From the NCBI GenBank assembly GCA_947175145.1, contig CAMWLY010000007.1, positions 1-49,799 of the forward strand: a DNA stretch of 49,799 bases, in the 5' to 3' direction. Below are positions 34,937 to 43,228 of the stretch, one piece after another. How positions within the stretch are numbered: the first letter of the stretch is position 1; each line of letters opens with the position of its first letter. A program made the position numbers and the translations under genes. Under the pieces are notes generated by a model. The model saw only the letters and a program-made list of their open reading frames with translations. It searched no databases and was not told the DNA's origin. This DNA is from an uncultured Muribaculaceae bacterium. Its GTDB lineage: Bacteria > Bacteroidota > Bacteroidia > Bacteroidales > Muribaculaceae.

Positions 34937-37759
34937 TTGAGACGCTTTTTACTCTACATAGCGGCGATAATTATATTAGGTATCGCCTATGCGCACACCA
35001 CTGACCGCAAGCCTTTGCGCCAGTCGCTCCGTCATCGCGCCGATACTACTCAGCGCGCGGTGAAGGATTTGTCGCTTTTGCACCCTGACTCAGCCGGCAT
35101 ATTCGGTTCGGATTCCATTCAGGATATTCTCCCTGTAAACTCCTCGGATTCTTTATCGCAAAGCGATACCACCGCCCGAACTCTCTTCTCGCGAATTAAC
35201 CGGGAAAAAGCTGATATCGAGGGTGCGGTGAAGTTCTCTGCGGAAGATTCTATGGTGCTTCGCGGTCTTAACAACGCATGGTTGTATGGAAATGGCACAG
35301 TTGAATATGAAACATTCAAGCTGAATTCCGCAGAGATTCGCATGGAACTCGACTCCAGTACCGTCTATGCCAATGGCATGCCCGATACTACCGGCGCTAT
35401 GCAGGGACAACCGATTTTTGTCGATAAGTCCGGCCAGTATGAAGCTGAGAACATGAAATATAACTTCAAGACTGAGAGAGGTTATATCACAGGTGTAATT
35501 ACCGAGCAGTCTGATGGTTTCCTCAAAGGTGGCCGCGCCAAGCGAATGGAAGATGGTTCCTTTTATGTGGAAGATGGTAAATACACTACCTGTGAGGATC
35601 ATGACCACCCGCATTTCTATTTTCAGCTGACCAAAGCTAAAGTCAAACCGGGTAAAGATGTGGTGACCGGTCCCGCTTATATGGTGCTTGCCGATGTGCC
35701 TCTGCCGATAGCTCTTCCTTTCGGATACTTCCCGTTTAACAAAAAGTATTCAAGCGGTATTATCTTCCCTTCGCTCGGTGAAGATTATCGTCAGGGATTC
35801 TATCTGCGCAATGGCGGATATTATTTCGCATTCAGTGACTATGTGGATTTGGCGCTTCAGGGAGAGATCTATACCAAAGGTTCATGGGGCCTCTCTGCTC
35901 GTTCGAATTACTCGAAGCGATATAAATACAAGGGTAATTTAAGTGTCTCATATCTAACCACAGTTTATGGCGATAAGGGTGCCCCGGATTATTCAAAGAT
36001 GAAGAACTTCCAGGTGCTCTGGACTCACACTCAGGATGCCAAGGCCAATCCGAATCTTAACTTCTCGGCATCGGTAAATTTCGCGACCACAGGTTATTCA
36101 CGCAATGACCTCAACTCATATTATAATTCTGCATTTACTGAAAATACCAAGTCGAGTACAGTCAATATGACTTACCGATTCCCCGGTTCCAAATGGTCGA
36201 TTTCGGCCACAGCCAATATCGCGCAGCGAACTCAGGATTCAACTCTTCAGGTATCATTCCCCAATCTGAATATCAATATGTCGCAGACCGCTCCCTTCAA
36301 GCGTAAGAAATCGATGGGGGGTGAGCGGTGGTATGAGAAAATCAAGCTCTCATATTCCGGACAGTTCCAGAATTCGCTGACTTCGCGTCAAAATGAATTC
36401 TTCAAGAAGAATATAATCAAGGACTGGCGCAACGGCATGAAGCATTATGTGCCGATTTCCGCTACATTCTCGGTATTCCGATACCTCAATATCTCTCCTT
36501 CGATCACAGTCAATGACCGCATGTATACCTCCAAAATCAAGCGCCAGTGGGATACTCAGGCCTCGCGCGAGATTCAGGATACGACTTATGGTTTCTACAA
36601 TCTGTTTGACTTCAACATGTCGATGGGACTCGATACTAAGGTCTATGGCTTCTGGAAACCGGCTAAGTTCCTCGGCGACAAAATTCAGATGGTGCGCCAT
36701 GTCATGACTCCCACGCTCTCTTTCAGCTGGAGTCCGGATTTCGGCAAGCGTGGCTGGGGATATTATGACTATTACTATTATACTGACCAGGTCGGCAATG
36801 TGAGCCGGCGCGATTACAACTACTTCTCGCATGGTATTTTCGGCGCCCCCTCGCGCGGTCGCAACGGTATTGTATCACTCAGCTTAGCCAATAACCTCGA
36901 GATGAAGGTAAAAAGCGATAAGGATTCCACCGGAGTGAAAAAAATATCACTGATAGAAAACCTTGTGCTGTCCGAAAGTTACAATTTCGCTGCCGACTCA
37001 CTCCGGCTAAGCCCGCTGCAGGCTAATATCATGCTGCGCCTTGTCAAGAATTTTAATCTGAACATTAACTCCACGTGGGATCCCTATTGTTATGGTCTGA
37101 CATCATCGGGATCTCCCGTGCAGCTCAATAAGTATCGCATCTCTCATGGCAAGGGACTGTTTCGTCTGGCATCAGCCGGCACAAGCTTCTCTTATACTTT
37201 CAATAATGATACCTTCAAGCGCAAATCAACCGGAGGTGACAAGCGTTCGAAAGGTGAATATGCCATCACTGACCCCAATGATGAGGGGTATACCGACGAA
37301 GACGATGATTTTTCGGCTCAGGCAAGCCGATTGCGTGACAAGGGTAAGAAAAATGATGGCGGAGGTAATCAGGAAACCGATGACGGATATTATAAATGGG
37401 AATTTCCCTGGAGTCTGTCGCTTAACTACTCCGTAAGTTACGGATATGGGGACTTCGACAAGAGGAAGATGGAATACAAAGGGCGTTGGAATCAGAATCT
37501 AAGTATCAACGGCAATGTAAGACCTACCAAAAACTGGAATTTTTCATTTACGGCCAGTTATGATTTCAGGGCGCACAAAATCGCATATATGAATTGTTCG
37601 GTGAGTCGTGATATTCACTGCTTCACCATGTCGGCATCGTTTGTGCCGGTAGGGCCCTATAAATCATATAATTTCCATATAGCTGTCAAGGCCTCCATGC
37701 TCAAGGATCTGAAGTATGACCAGCGCTCGCAATCGAGCTATGGAGTGCAGTGGTATTAA
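34937..37759 (+). CDS. LptD-like LPS-assembly outer-membrane protein, TTG start
   Basis: A 940-residue outer-membrane protein expected to insert lipopolysaccharide or lipooligosaccharide into the outer leaflet. Residues 1-20 are a signal peptide starting at a TTG codon; no ATG is available before residue 100. An OstA/LptA-like N-terminal domain (about 85-235, with LNSAEIRMELDSSTVYANG and YNFKTERGYITGVITE) is followed by a large beta-barrel (about 250-940) with PLPIALPFGYFPF and many alternating aromatic strands. The chain ends QWY, a C-terminal aromatic suited to BAM recognition. A charged, low-complexity loop (near 760-810, DPNDEGYTDEDDDF) probably faces outside. Confidence 0.85.
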   Translation: MRRFLLYIAAIIILGIAYAHTTDRKPLRQSLRHRADTTQRAVKDLSLLHPDSAGIFGSDSIQDILPVNSSDSLSQSDTTARTLFSRINREKADIEGAVKFSAEDSMVLRGLNNAWLYGNGTVEYETFKLNSAEIRMELDSSTVYANGMPDTTGAMQGQPIFVDKSGQYEAENMKYNFKTERGYITGVITEQSDGFLKGGRAKRMEDGSFYVEDGKYTTCEDHDHPHFYFQLTKAKVKPGKDVVTGPAYMVLADVPLPIALPFGYFPFNKKYSSGIIFPSLGEDYRQGFYLRNGGYYFAFSDYVDLALQGEIYTKGSWGLSARSNYSKRYKYKGNLSVSYLTTVYGDKGAPDYSKMKNFQVLWTHTQDAKANPNLNFSASVNFATTGYSRNDLNSYYNSAFTENTKSSTVNMTYRFPGSKWSISATANIAQRTQDSTLQVSFPNLNINMSQTAPFKRKKSMGGERWYEKIKLSYSGQFQNSLTSRQNEFFKKNIIKDWRNGMKHYVPISATFSVFRYLNISPSITVNDRMYTSKIKRQWDTQASREIQDTTYGFYNLFDFNMSMGLDTKVYGFWKPAKFLGDKIQMVRHVMTPTLSFSWSPDFGKRGWGYYDYYYYTDQVGNVSRRDYNYFSHGIFGAPSRGRNGIVSLSLANNLEMKVKSDKDSTGVKKISLIENLVLSESYNFAADSLRLSPLQANIMLRLVKNFNLNINSTWDPYCYGLTSSGSPVQLNKYRISHGKGLFRLASAGTSFSYTFNNDTFKRKSTGGDKRSKGEYAITDPNDEGYTDEDDDFSAQASRLRDKGKKNDGGGNQETDDGYYKWEFPWSLSLNYSVSYGYGDFDKRKMEYKGRWNQNLSINGNVRPTKNWNFSFTASYDFRAHKIAYMNCSVSRDIHCFTMSASFVPVGPYKSYNFHIAVKASMLKDLKYDQRSQSSYGVQWY

Positions 37760-37769
37760 ATTTAAAACA

Positions 37770-37820
37770 TTCATTAATATCAATTTTAAAGATATTTTAA
37801 GATATATTGGTGAATTTTTT
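37770..37820 (+). terminator. A/T-rich terminator of the LptD gene
   Basis: An 11-bp imperfect stem (two G-T pairs) joins 37770-37780 to 37804-37814, followed by six T at 37815-37820. The T-run also forms part of the next gene's -33 box. Confidence 0.4.
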
Positions 37821-37848
37821 GAAAGGTACCAGATAAGTTATATATTTG
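37818..37848 (+). promoter_or_regulatory. Bacteroidota-type promoter of the lipocalin-like gene
   Basis: TTTG -33 (37818-37821), 19-bp spacer, perfect TATATTTG -7 (37841-37848). Predicted start near 37852 and an A/C-rich leader of about 40 nt. Confidence 0.78.
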
Positions 37849-37892
37849 TAACAATAAATAAAATAATACAATAACTTAACCAAATTATCACA

Positions 37893-38297
37893 ATGAAGAA
37901 GATTTTCAAAATCCTTGGTGCGCTCTCAATGATCGTACTTTTCAGCATGTCGCTTACATCATGTTCAGACGATGTAAAGGATCCCAAACACCATGACAAG
38001 GATCTCGTAGGTTCATGGAACACCAGAGAAGACTGGGGCAGTGGTGATTATGCTGACATAACCTGGACATTCAAGAGCAATGGTAAATTTGAGGTCAAGG
38101 AAATCATCAGAGAAGACGGTGAGAAAGACACATATAAAGCTTCCGGCACTTGGGAGACTGATGATGATGAATATCTCTATCTTGAAATCAAAGTCGACGG
38201 AGACAGCGACTATGCTGAGTATGAATATGAAGTAGAGGGCAAGAAACTTTATATCTACGACAACTACGGCAGCTACGCGGTATTCAAAAAGAAATAA
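37893..38297 (+). CDS. lipocalin-like lipoprotein
   Basis: A 134-residue predicted lipoprotein. The signal peptide ends in the lipobox LTSC near residue 24. The mature part has the pattern of small lipocalin-like or DUF-type Bacteroidales lipoproteins: LVGSWNTRED, then WTFKSNGKFEVKE, SGTWETDDDEYLYLEIK and a final YAVFKKK strand. It is strongly acidic (several Asp/Glu runs, and a DDDE cluster). Ligand and role are unknown. It stands alone with its own promoter and terminator, suggesting independent regulation. Confidence 0.75.
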   Translation: MKKIFKILGALSMIVLFSMSLTSCSDDVKDPKHHDKDLVGSWNTREDWGSGDYADITWTFKSNGKFEVKEIIREDGEKDTYKASGTWETDDDEYLYLEIKVDGDSDYAEYEYEVEGKKLYIYDNYGSYAVFKKK

Positions 38298-38335
38298 GAT
38301 AATTTCCGATACATAAAGGATACAGGAAAACAGTG

Positions 38336-38376
38336 ATCGGGGGAAAGGATAATACCTTTCTCCCGATTGTTATTTT
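38336..38376 (+). terminator. terminator of the lipocalin-like gene
   Basis: A 13-bp stem with one G-T pair (38336-38348 with 38355-38367), a six-base ATAATA loop and a T-rich tail (TTGTTATTTT). Confidence 0.85.
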
Positions 38377-38388
38377 CGGGTAGGATTA

Positions 38389-38511
38389 TTGCTGATAGCT
38401 TCAGCAAGAGCATTCATCTGCACGCAGTGGGCGCGTGAGAGGGGAGTGCCCGAGATTATACCGAAGGAGATGATAACCCGGCTCAAAAATATCTGCGCAA
38501 ATTCTTTTTAG
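38389..38511 (+). other. 40-codon open frame, possible gene remnant or small ORF
   Basis: The 283-bp gap 38298-38580 contains a frame open from 38353 to a TAG at 38509-38511; the best start is a TTG at 38389. The product has protein-like composition (QWARERGVPEIIPKEMITRL near its middle) but no ATG, no ribosome-binding site and no family I recognise. It could be the decayed end of a lost gene. Right after it is a 13-bp inverted repeat, GTTTAA-A-TTAAAC, at 38511-38523. Confidence 0.2.
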
Positions 38512-38549
38512 TTTAAATTAAACCTTTGGGGTGGAACTTATGTCTTAAT

Positions 38550-38576
38550 AAAGGTGGCCGGAAACTGGCCACCTTT
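38550..38576 (+). promoter_or_regulatory. GC-rich hairpin abutting the beta-barrel gene start
   Basis: A perfect 10-bp stem pairs AAAGGTGGCC (38550-38559) with GGCCACCTTT (38567-38576) around a 7-nt loop. It ends four bases before the ATG at 38581, so in an mRNA it would lie exactly where ribosomes bind. The tail after it is too short for a normal terminator. Confidence 0.55.
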
Positions 38577-38580
38577 CATT

Positions 38581-41040
38581 ATGAACAAATATCAATTGCT
38601 TTCCCTGGCGCTTTCTCTAAGTGCTCCCATCGCAGCCCTGGCTGATGGTAATGTGTCGGGCCGTGTCGTAAATAAGCAGACCGGTGAACCGATGGACTTC
38701 GTGACAATTCAGATTTTTAATTCTTCCACAGGTAAACCGTTAAATATTTCAGCTTCCACCGCAGAAGATGGCTCATTTAAACTGCCGAATATTCCCGATG
38801 GAAAGTATGTGGTTCATGTAAACAACGTTGGCTCGGTCAATCAGGAGCGACCTGTGCAGATTTCAGGGGCAGATGTGTCTCTTGGCACTATCAAACTTGC
38901 CGATGATTCCAAAGTTCTTAAGGAGGTTGTGGTCGAAGGTATAAGAAGTCAGATGCGTTTTGAACTCGATAAGAAGGTCTTTCAGGTTGATGCCAACATC
39001 GCTTCAGCGGGGCAATCGGCCAGCGAACTTTTAGAGTCAATTCCTTCGGTAGAGGTGGATCAAGATGGCGAGGTATCTCTCAGAGGAAATTCATCTGTTA
39101 CAGTTTGGATTAATGGCAAGGAATCCGGTCTTTCTGCCGATAACCGCGCCCAGATTCTTGAGCAAATACCGGCTGAAACTATTGAAAGCATAGAGGTTAT
39201 AACCAATCCGTCGGCAAAATACAGCCCCGAAGGTACTGCCGGTATCATAAATATAGTACTGAAGAAAAATCGTAAAGCAGGATATTTCGGATCAGCCGAG
39301 CTGTCAGCGAACTCAAGAGGTGGCGGTAATGCTTCGGTCAATATAAATTATACTGACTCCAAATGGGATGCTTACGCATCAGTGGGGTTCCGCATGCGTC
39401 ACAGCAAAGGCGGTTCGCTGATGAAGCGTGATTTCTCAGATGGAACACACACCTATTCCGAAGGTGACAGCCGCAATCACGGCAACAACCTGTTTGTGAG
39501 ATTAGGCGGAACATATCACCTTACTTCTAAAGATGAATTTTCACTTAGCGGCTTCGGTATGTTCGGTCATCGCTGGGGACACAGCACCACAATATATAAC
39601 TCGACACAGCCTGGTTTGTGGACTTATAATAAGCAGTTTTCTGCCAATAAATCCGATAACCGCGGTGCACATGGAGAATTCGGATATTCCCACACATTCT
39701 CAGATAAACAGAAGCTTGATGCCAATGTCAGTTATAATTACTGGGGAGGCCCGCAACTCAGGAGATACCTTGATGATTCGCGGTGGGATAATCTTGACCC
39801 GGTAGTTGAAGATAGGGAATATCGCGAGCAGGAGATGCCTCTTAATGTGACTTCATGGGAAGCCAAGATCGATTATTCAAATACATTTAATCAGTATTTG
39901 AAACTTGAGGCCGGGTTCAACGGCAACTACTCGCGTGAAAATTCCCCCAACTCTACACGCATTGGCACCTCGGAAGCGGATATGCGGCCTGCGGATGCCC
40001 TTTATAACCGTTTCATTTACAAAAATAATATTTCTGCACTTTATCTCACACTCGGGGGGAAAGTGAAATCCTTCAGTTGGTCTGCCGGTGTTAGAGGTGA
40101 GACTTGGCAGGTTCAGGCTCGTTCGCTGGCCTACGGTCAGACAGAAAGTGAGGTTACACCCTTCAAACGCAGTCGCTTTGCATTGTTCCCCTCGGTATAT
40201 TTATCGTATGCTTTGCCTCATGACAATGAGCTGCAGATAAACTATACACGCCGTATCCGCAGACCCTGGGGAGGACAATTAAATTCATTTCGCGACATAT
40301 CGGATCCGACCTCAGTATCGTATGGTAATCCGGAACTTGACCCTGAGTTCTCTAACTCATTTGAGTTGAATTATCTGAAGACCTGGACACGCCACATGAT
40401 TTCTGTATCGGCATATATGCGTCAGGCTTCAGATGTGATGAACCGTCTGAGTTATATGGAGGGCGATGTGATGTATTCTACATGGGCGAATGCTTCGAAG
40501 CGAATTAATTCCGGTGTCGAGATTGTAGGTAAGAATCAGTTATTCCAGGGTTGGCTTGACCTGACCACTACAGTTAATCTCTATCAGAATCATATATCGA
40601 GTTGGCAAGTAAATCTCCCGACACTGTCAGGAGGTGTCGCTTCACTCTCAAATAAGAGCCAGAATTCATTTGCCTGGGATGCCCGAATCATGGCTAATGT
40701 GAAACTTCCCTGGCAATTGGCCTTCCAGGCCACCGGTAATTACAATTCCGAGCAGCGTCAGGCGCAGGGTTCGCGCCAGGGTAGCTGGAGCGTGGATCTC
40801 GGCTTGCGCAAAACTCTGGGCAACTGGTCTTTCTCACTCAATTGCCGTGACCTGTTTGACTCGCGCAAGTGGAAGAATACGACCATCGGACGTGACTATA
40901 CACAATATTCCGAGAGATGGCGCGGAGGTAGAACAGTGCGCCTGACTATAAAATACTCCTTCGGTAATATGAAAGCCAAGCGCACCAAGAATAATGCCGA
41001 GCCTATAGATGTCTCCGGTTATGGCTCGATGGAAGAATAA
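38581..41040 (+). CDS. TonB-receptor-like outer-membrane beta-barrel protein
   Basis: An 819-residue outer-membrane protein. A signal peptide (to about residue 22) is followed by a CarboxypepD_reg-like beta-sandwich (about 24-105, starting GNVSGRVVNKQTGEPMDFVT), a plug-like domain (about 115-225, with LLESIPSVEVDQDGEVSLRG and IEVITNPSAKYSPEGTAGII), and a beta-barrel of the OMP_b-brl_3 type. No SusD partner or TonB box is evident, so it belongs to the non-Sus group, whose substrates are mostly unknown. The frame is open 27 bp further upstream from a GTG, but that stretch is the hairpin stem; the ATG at 38581 gives a proper signal peptide. It converges on the HD gene with a 7-bp gap. Confidence 0.88.
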   Translation: MNKYQLLSLALSLSAPIAALADGNVSGRVVNKQTGEPMDFVTIQIFNSSTGKPLNISASTAEDGSFKLPNIPDGKYVVHVNNVGSVNQERPVQISGADVSLGTIKLADDSKVLKEVVVEGIRSQMRFELDKKVFQVDANIASAGQSASELLESIPSVEVDQDGEVSLRGNSSVTVWINGKESGLSADNRAQILEQIPAETIESIEVITNPSAKYSPEGTAGIINIVLKKNRKAGYFGSAELSANSRGGGNASVNINYTDSKWDAYASVGFRMRHSKGGSLMKRDFSDGTHTYSEGDSRNHGNNLFVRLGGTYHLTSKDEFSLSGFGMFGHRWGHSTTIYNSTQPGLWTYNKQFSANKSDNRGAHGEFGYSHTFSDKQKLDANVSYNYWGGPQLRRYLDDSRWDNLDPVVEDREYREQEMPLNVTSWEAKIDYSNTFNQYLKLEAGFNGNYSRENSPNSTRIGTSEADMRPADALYNRFIYKNNISALYLTLGGKVKSFSWSAGVRGETWQVQARSLAYGQTESEVTPFKRSRFALFPSVYLSYALPHDNELQINYTRRIRRPWGGQLNSFRDISDPTSVSYGNPELDPEFSNSFELNYLKTWTRHMISVSAYMRQASDVMNRLSYMEGDVMYSTWANASKRINSGVEIVGKNQLFQGWLDLTTTVNLYQNHISSWQVNLPTLSGGVASLSNKSQNSFAWDARIMANVKLPWQLAFQATGNYNSEQRQAQGSRQGSWSVDLGLRKTLGNWSFSLNCRDLFDSRKWKNTTIGRDYTQYSERWRGGRTVRLTIKYSFGNMKAKRTKNNAEPIDVSGYGSMEE

Positions 41041-41047
41041 TCGCTGA

Positions 41048-41593
41048 TTAGCGGGATTTGAATAATTCGTGCAGTGCCCGGAATCTTTCCAAAGATTCCG
41101 GGCCATGTTTTTCCATGGACTTCATGACCCGTTCGAGTGATTTTTCGGCGCGAATATCCCCTGATTTAGAGAAGAATTTATCTGCGTAGCAGATCAGTTT
41201 TTCCTCAATAGATTGCGGAGTCATGTCGCGGAGAGGGAGCGGTAATTTCTGACTTTTAATGTCATCTATGGTTAGTCCTGACCCGGTGTGTCGTTCGCAG
41301 ACAGGTGCATGTCGGGCCAGTCCCTCTTCTTCAAGTATTTGTCTTCCCTCGATACCGTGGCAGATATAGGGTTTGTCACCGAAGCAGAATATATCGGGTG
41401 CGTTGCATTTGAATATTCCGATATCATGCAGCATTGCAGCTTCCTCCACAAAATTCAGGTCGCAGACAATCCCGCTACGGCGGGCACATTCGAGTGCTTT
41501 ATCAGCAACCAGCCGGCTGTGCACCGTGAGAATGGTGCGCAGCCGGCTGTTATCGTTATAATACTTATCTATTATCTTCTGAGTATCTATCAT
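41048..41593 (-). CDS. HD domain phosphohydrolase family protein
   Basis: A 181-residue cytoplasmic protein with an HD domain. Metal ligands are visible as VHSRLVADKA (His near residue 24), MLHDIGIF (His-Asp near 54-55) and CHGIEGRQIL (His near 78), with CERHTGSG (near 98) completing a likely site. HD proteins of this size include nucleotide and tRNA-related phosphohydrolases; the substrate here is not known. It starts on the last base of the ilvE stop, so it is translationally coupled to that gene. Confidence 0.82.
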   Translation of the reverse strand: MIDTQKIIDKYYNDNSRLRTILTVHSRLVADKALECARRSGIVCDLNFVEEAAMLHDIGIFKCNAPDIFCFGDKPYICHGIEGRQILEEEGLARHAPVCERHTGSGLTIDDIKSQKLPLPLRDMTPQSIEEKLICYADKFFSKSGDIRAEKSLERVMKSMEKHGPESLERFRALHELFKSR

Positions 41594-42618
41594 CAGTCAA
41601 ATTCCACGATTTCGCACCAGCCGTGAGTATCCGGTTCGAGACCATATTGTATACCTTGCAGGCGATTGTAAAGCTTGGTGGTCCATTCTCCGGGCTCGGT
41701 GCCATATTCGAATGTTTCCTTCTTGTCGAGGTCATAGATGAGACCTATAGGAGTGCAGACAGCAGCGGTGCCGCAGGCTCCGACTTCATCGAACTCCTTG
41801 AGCTCGGCATAGGGAATATGACGGCGTTCTACCTTGAGACCGAGATCTTCTGCCACCTGACGCAGGCTCATGTTGGTGATAGAAGGCAGCACTGTCTCAG
41901 AATCGGGTGTAACGTAGGTATTGTTTTTGATTCCAAAGAAGTTTGCCGCACCGCACTCGTCGAGATATTCCTTATCTTTAGGATCGAGATAAAGCATTAC
42001 GGAATAACCGAGGTCATGCGCCACTTGACCTGCATTGAGAGAAGCGGCATAGTTACCACCTATCTTAATTGAGCCGGTACCTTTGGGAGCCACACGGTCA
42101 TACTCGCGCGAGAGACAAACCTTGGTCGGTTTGAAACCATCTTTAAAATATGGTCCAACCGGAGTTGCGAGCATGATTACCATATATTCTTCAGAGGGGC
42201 TAACTCCAATCTTGGGGGAGATGCCTATCTCGAGCGGACGGATATATAGCGATGCGCCTGAACCATATGGGGGAATAAAGCGCTCATTGAGTTTGACCAC
42301 CTTGCGAACCATCTCTTCGAAGAGCTCCAGGGGCATGGGTTGCATGGATATACCCTCAGCCGAACGAATGAAGCGTTTGCCGTTTTCATCCATGCGGAAA
42401 ATACGCACTTTGCCATCTTTTCCGCGGAATGCCTTCAGACCCTCAAATGACTCCTGGCCATAGTGCAGACATGACGCAGCTATATGCAAAGGAACATACT
42501 CCGAGTCTGATACTTCAATTTCACCCCATTTGCCATCTTTATATGTGCAGCGCACATTGTAATCGGTCTTTACATAACCGAAGGGGAGGCTACCCCAGTC
42601 AAGGTCAGGATTTTTCAT
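41593..42618 (-). CDS. ilvE: branched-chain amino acid aminotransferase
   Basis: A 341-residue PLP-dependent fold-type IV transaminase that performs the last step of valine, leucine and isoleucine synthesis. The PLP lysine is in GSIKIGGNYAASL near residue 187. LHYGQESFEGLKAFRG, YIRPLEIG, the DECGAANFFGI glutamate strand and PSITNMSLRQVAEDLG are conserved. The length and N-terminal extension (PFGYVKTDYNVRCTYKDGKW) match the long BCAT group common in Bacteroidota. A one-base overlap couples it to the HD gene. No clear promoter was found in the 65-bp gap upstream. Confidence 0.95.
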   Translation of the reverse strand: MKNPDLDWGSLPFGYVKTDYNVRCTYKDGKWGEIEVSDSEYVPLHIAASCLHYGQESFEGLKAFRGKDGKVRIFRMDENGKRFIRSAEGISMQPMPLELFEEMVRKVVKLNERFIPPYGSGASLYIRPLEIGISPKIGVSPSEEYMVIMLATPVGPYFKDGFKPTKVCLSREYDRVAPKGTGSIKIGGNYAASLNAGQVAHDLGYSVMLYLDPKDKEYLDECGAANFFGIKNNTYVTPDSETVLPSITNMSLRQVAEDLGLKVERRHIPYAELKEFDEVGACGTAAVCTPIGLIYDLDKKETFEYGTEPGEWTTKLYNRLQGIQYGLEPDTHGWCEIVEFD

Positions 42619-42683
42619 ATTGTCAGGTAGATGTTTTGTGTTTATGGATTAGATTGATATGATTTTTTGATTGATTTTGGCGG

Positions 42684-43028
42684 TTATACCGCTACTTTGC
42701 AGGTAATATCGCCTACTTTGACTATATACACTCCGTGCACCGGTAAAACAAACTGCGATTTGCCGGCAGGGATTGTATCGCTGCTGATAAGTCTGCCCAG
42801 GATTGTGAATATCTTGATCTGCACAGGGTGATTGGTGTTTACCTGAATCATGCCGTTGGCGGCTTTGATTTCAAGTTCACTTTCGCGCACCACAGACTTT
42901 GCATCAGCGCGTTCGGTCTTTACCGGCTCCCAGCCTTTAGCAGCATTTGCAGGTAGTGGCGAAGCGATTATTGCCGCACTCAACAGTGCTGCAAATCCAA
43001 TCAGTCGCATATCTTTAAAAATTGCCAT
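42684..43028 (-). CDS. small secreted protein with T9SS type A tail-like domain
   Basis: A 114-residue protein. A signal peptide is followed near residue 30 by a short charged linker and a C-terminal beta-rich region (about 45-114). The latter reads like a type A C-terminal domain: VQIKIFTILGRLIS, then FVLPVHGVYIVKVGD and a final KVAV strand, the pattern that targets proteins to the type IX secretion system. There is no cargo domain of any size before it. I chose the ATG at 43028; a second ATG at 43010 (MRLIGF...) is possible, and an upstream in-frame TTG is unlikely. No T9SS core genes lie in the window. Confidence 0.6.
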   Translation of the reverse strand: MAIFKDMRLIGFAALLSAAIIASPLPANAAKGWEPVKTERADAKSVVRESELEIKAANGMIQVNTNHPVQIKIFTILGRLISSDTIPAGKSQFVLPVHGVYIVKVGDITCKVAV

Positions 43029-43167
43029 TCCGGTTGTCGGTTTCAATTCGTAAAATTACAAAATTTTTTGAGACTTCAATGCTTTTTTATGATAGAAATA
43101 TCGCTTGGTTCACCGGGGAGTATGGTTTGAGGAGTTATGCGGAGCGTAAGCCGGGCTGTAAAGCTAA

Positions 43168-43201
43168 ATAGGCTGCGCCAAAAGTTTTTGGCACAGCCTA
43201 T
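43168..43201 (-). terminator. terminator of rpsA
   Basis: A roughly 16-bp stem with one G-T pair (ATAGGCTG/CAGCCTAT at its base and a CCAAAA/TTTTGG inner part) lies 27 bp after the rpsA stop on the minus strand. The T-tract after it is short (TTTAGC). The rest of 43029-43228 holds nothing recognisable. Confidence 0.7.
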
Positions 43202-43228
43202 CATTATTATGAGTATTTAAGCTTCGAC

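Noticed and set aside
38550-38580. Reading the 10-bp hairpin before the beta-barrel gene as an intrinsic terminator
   Set aside because: Only three T follow the stem and the gene starts four bases later; a leader structure is more likely.
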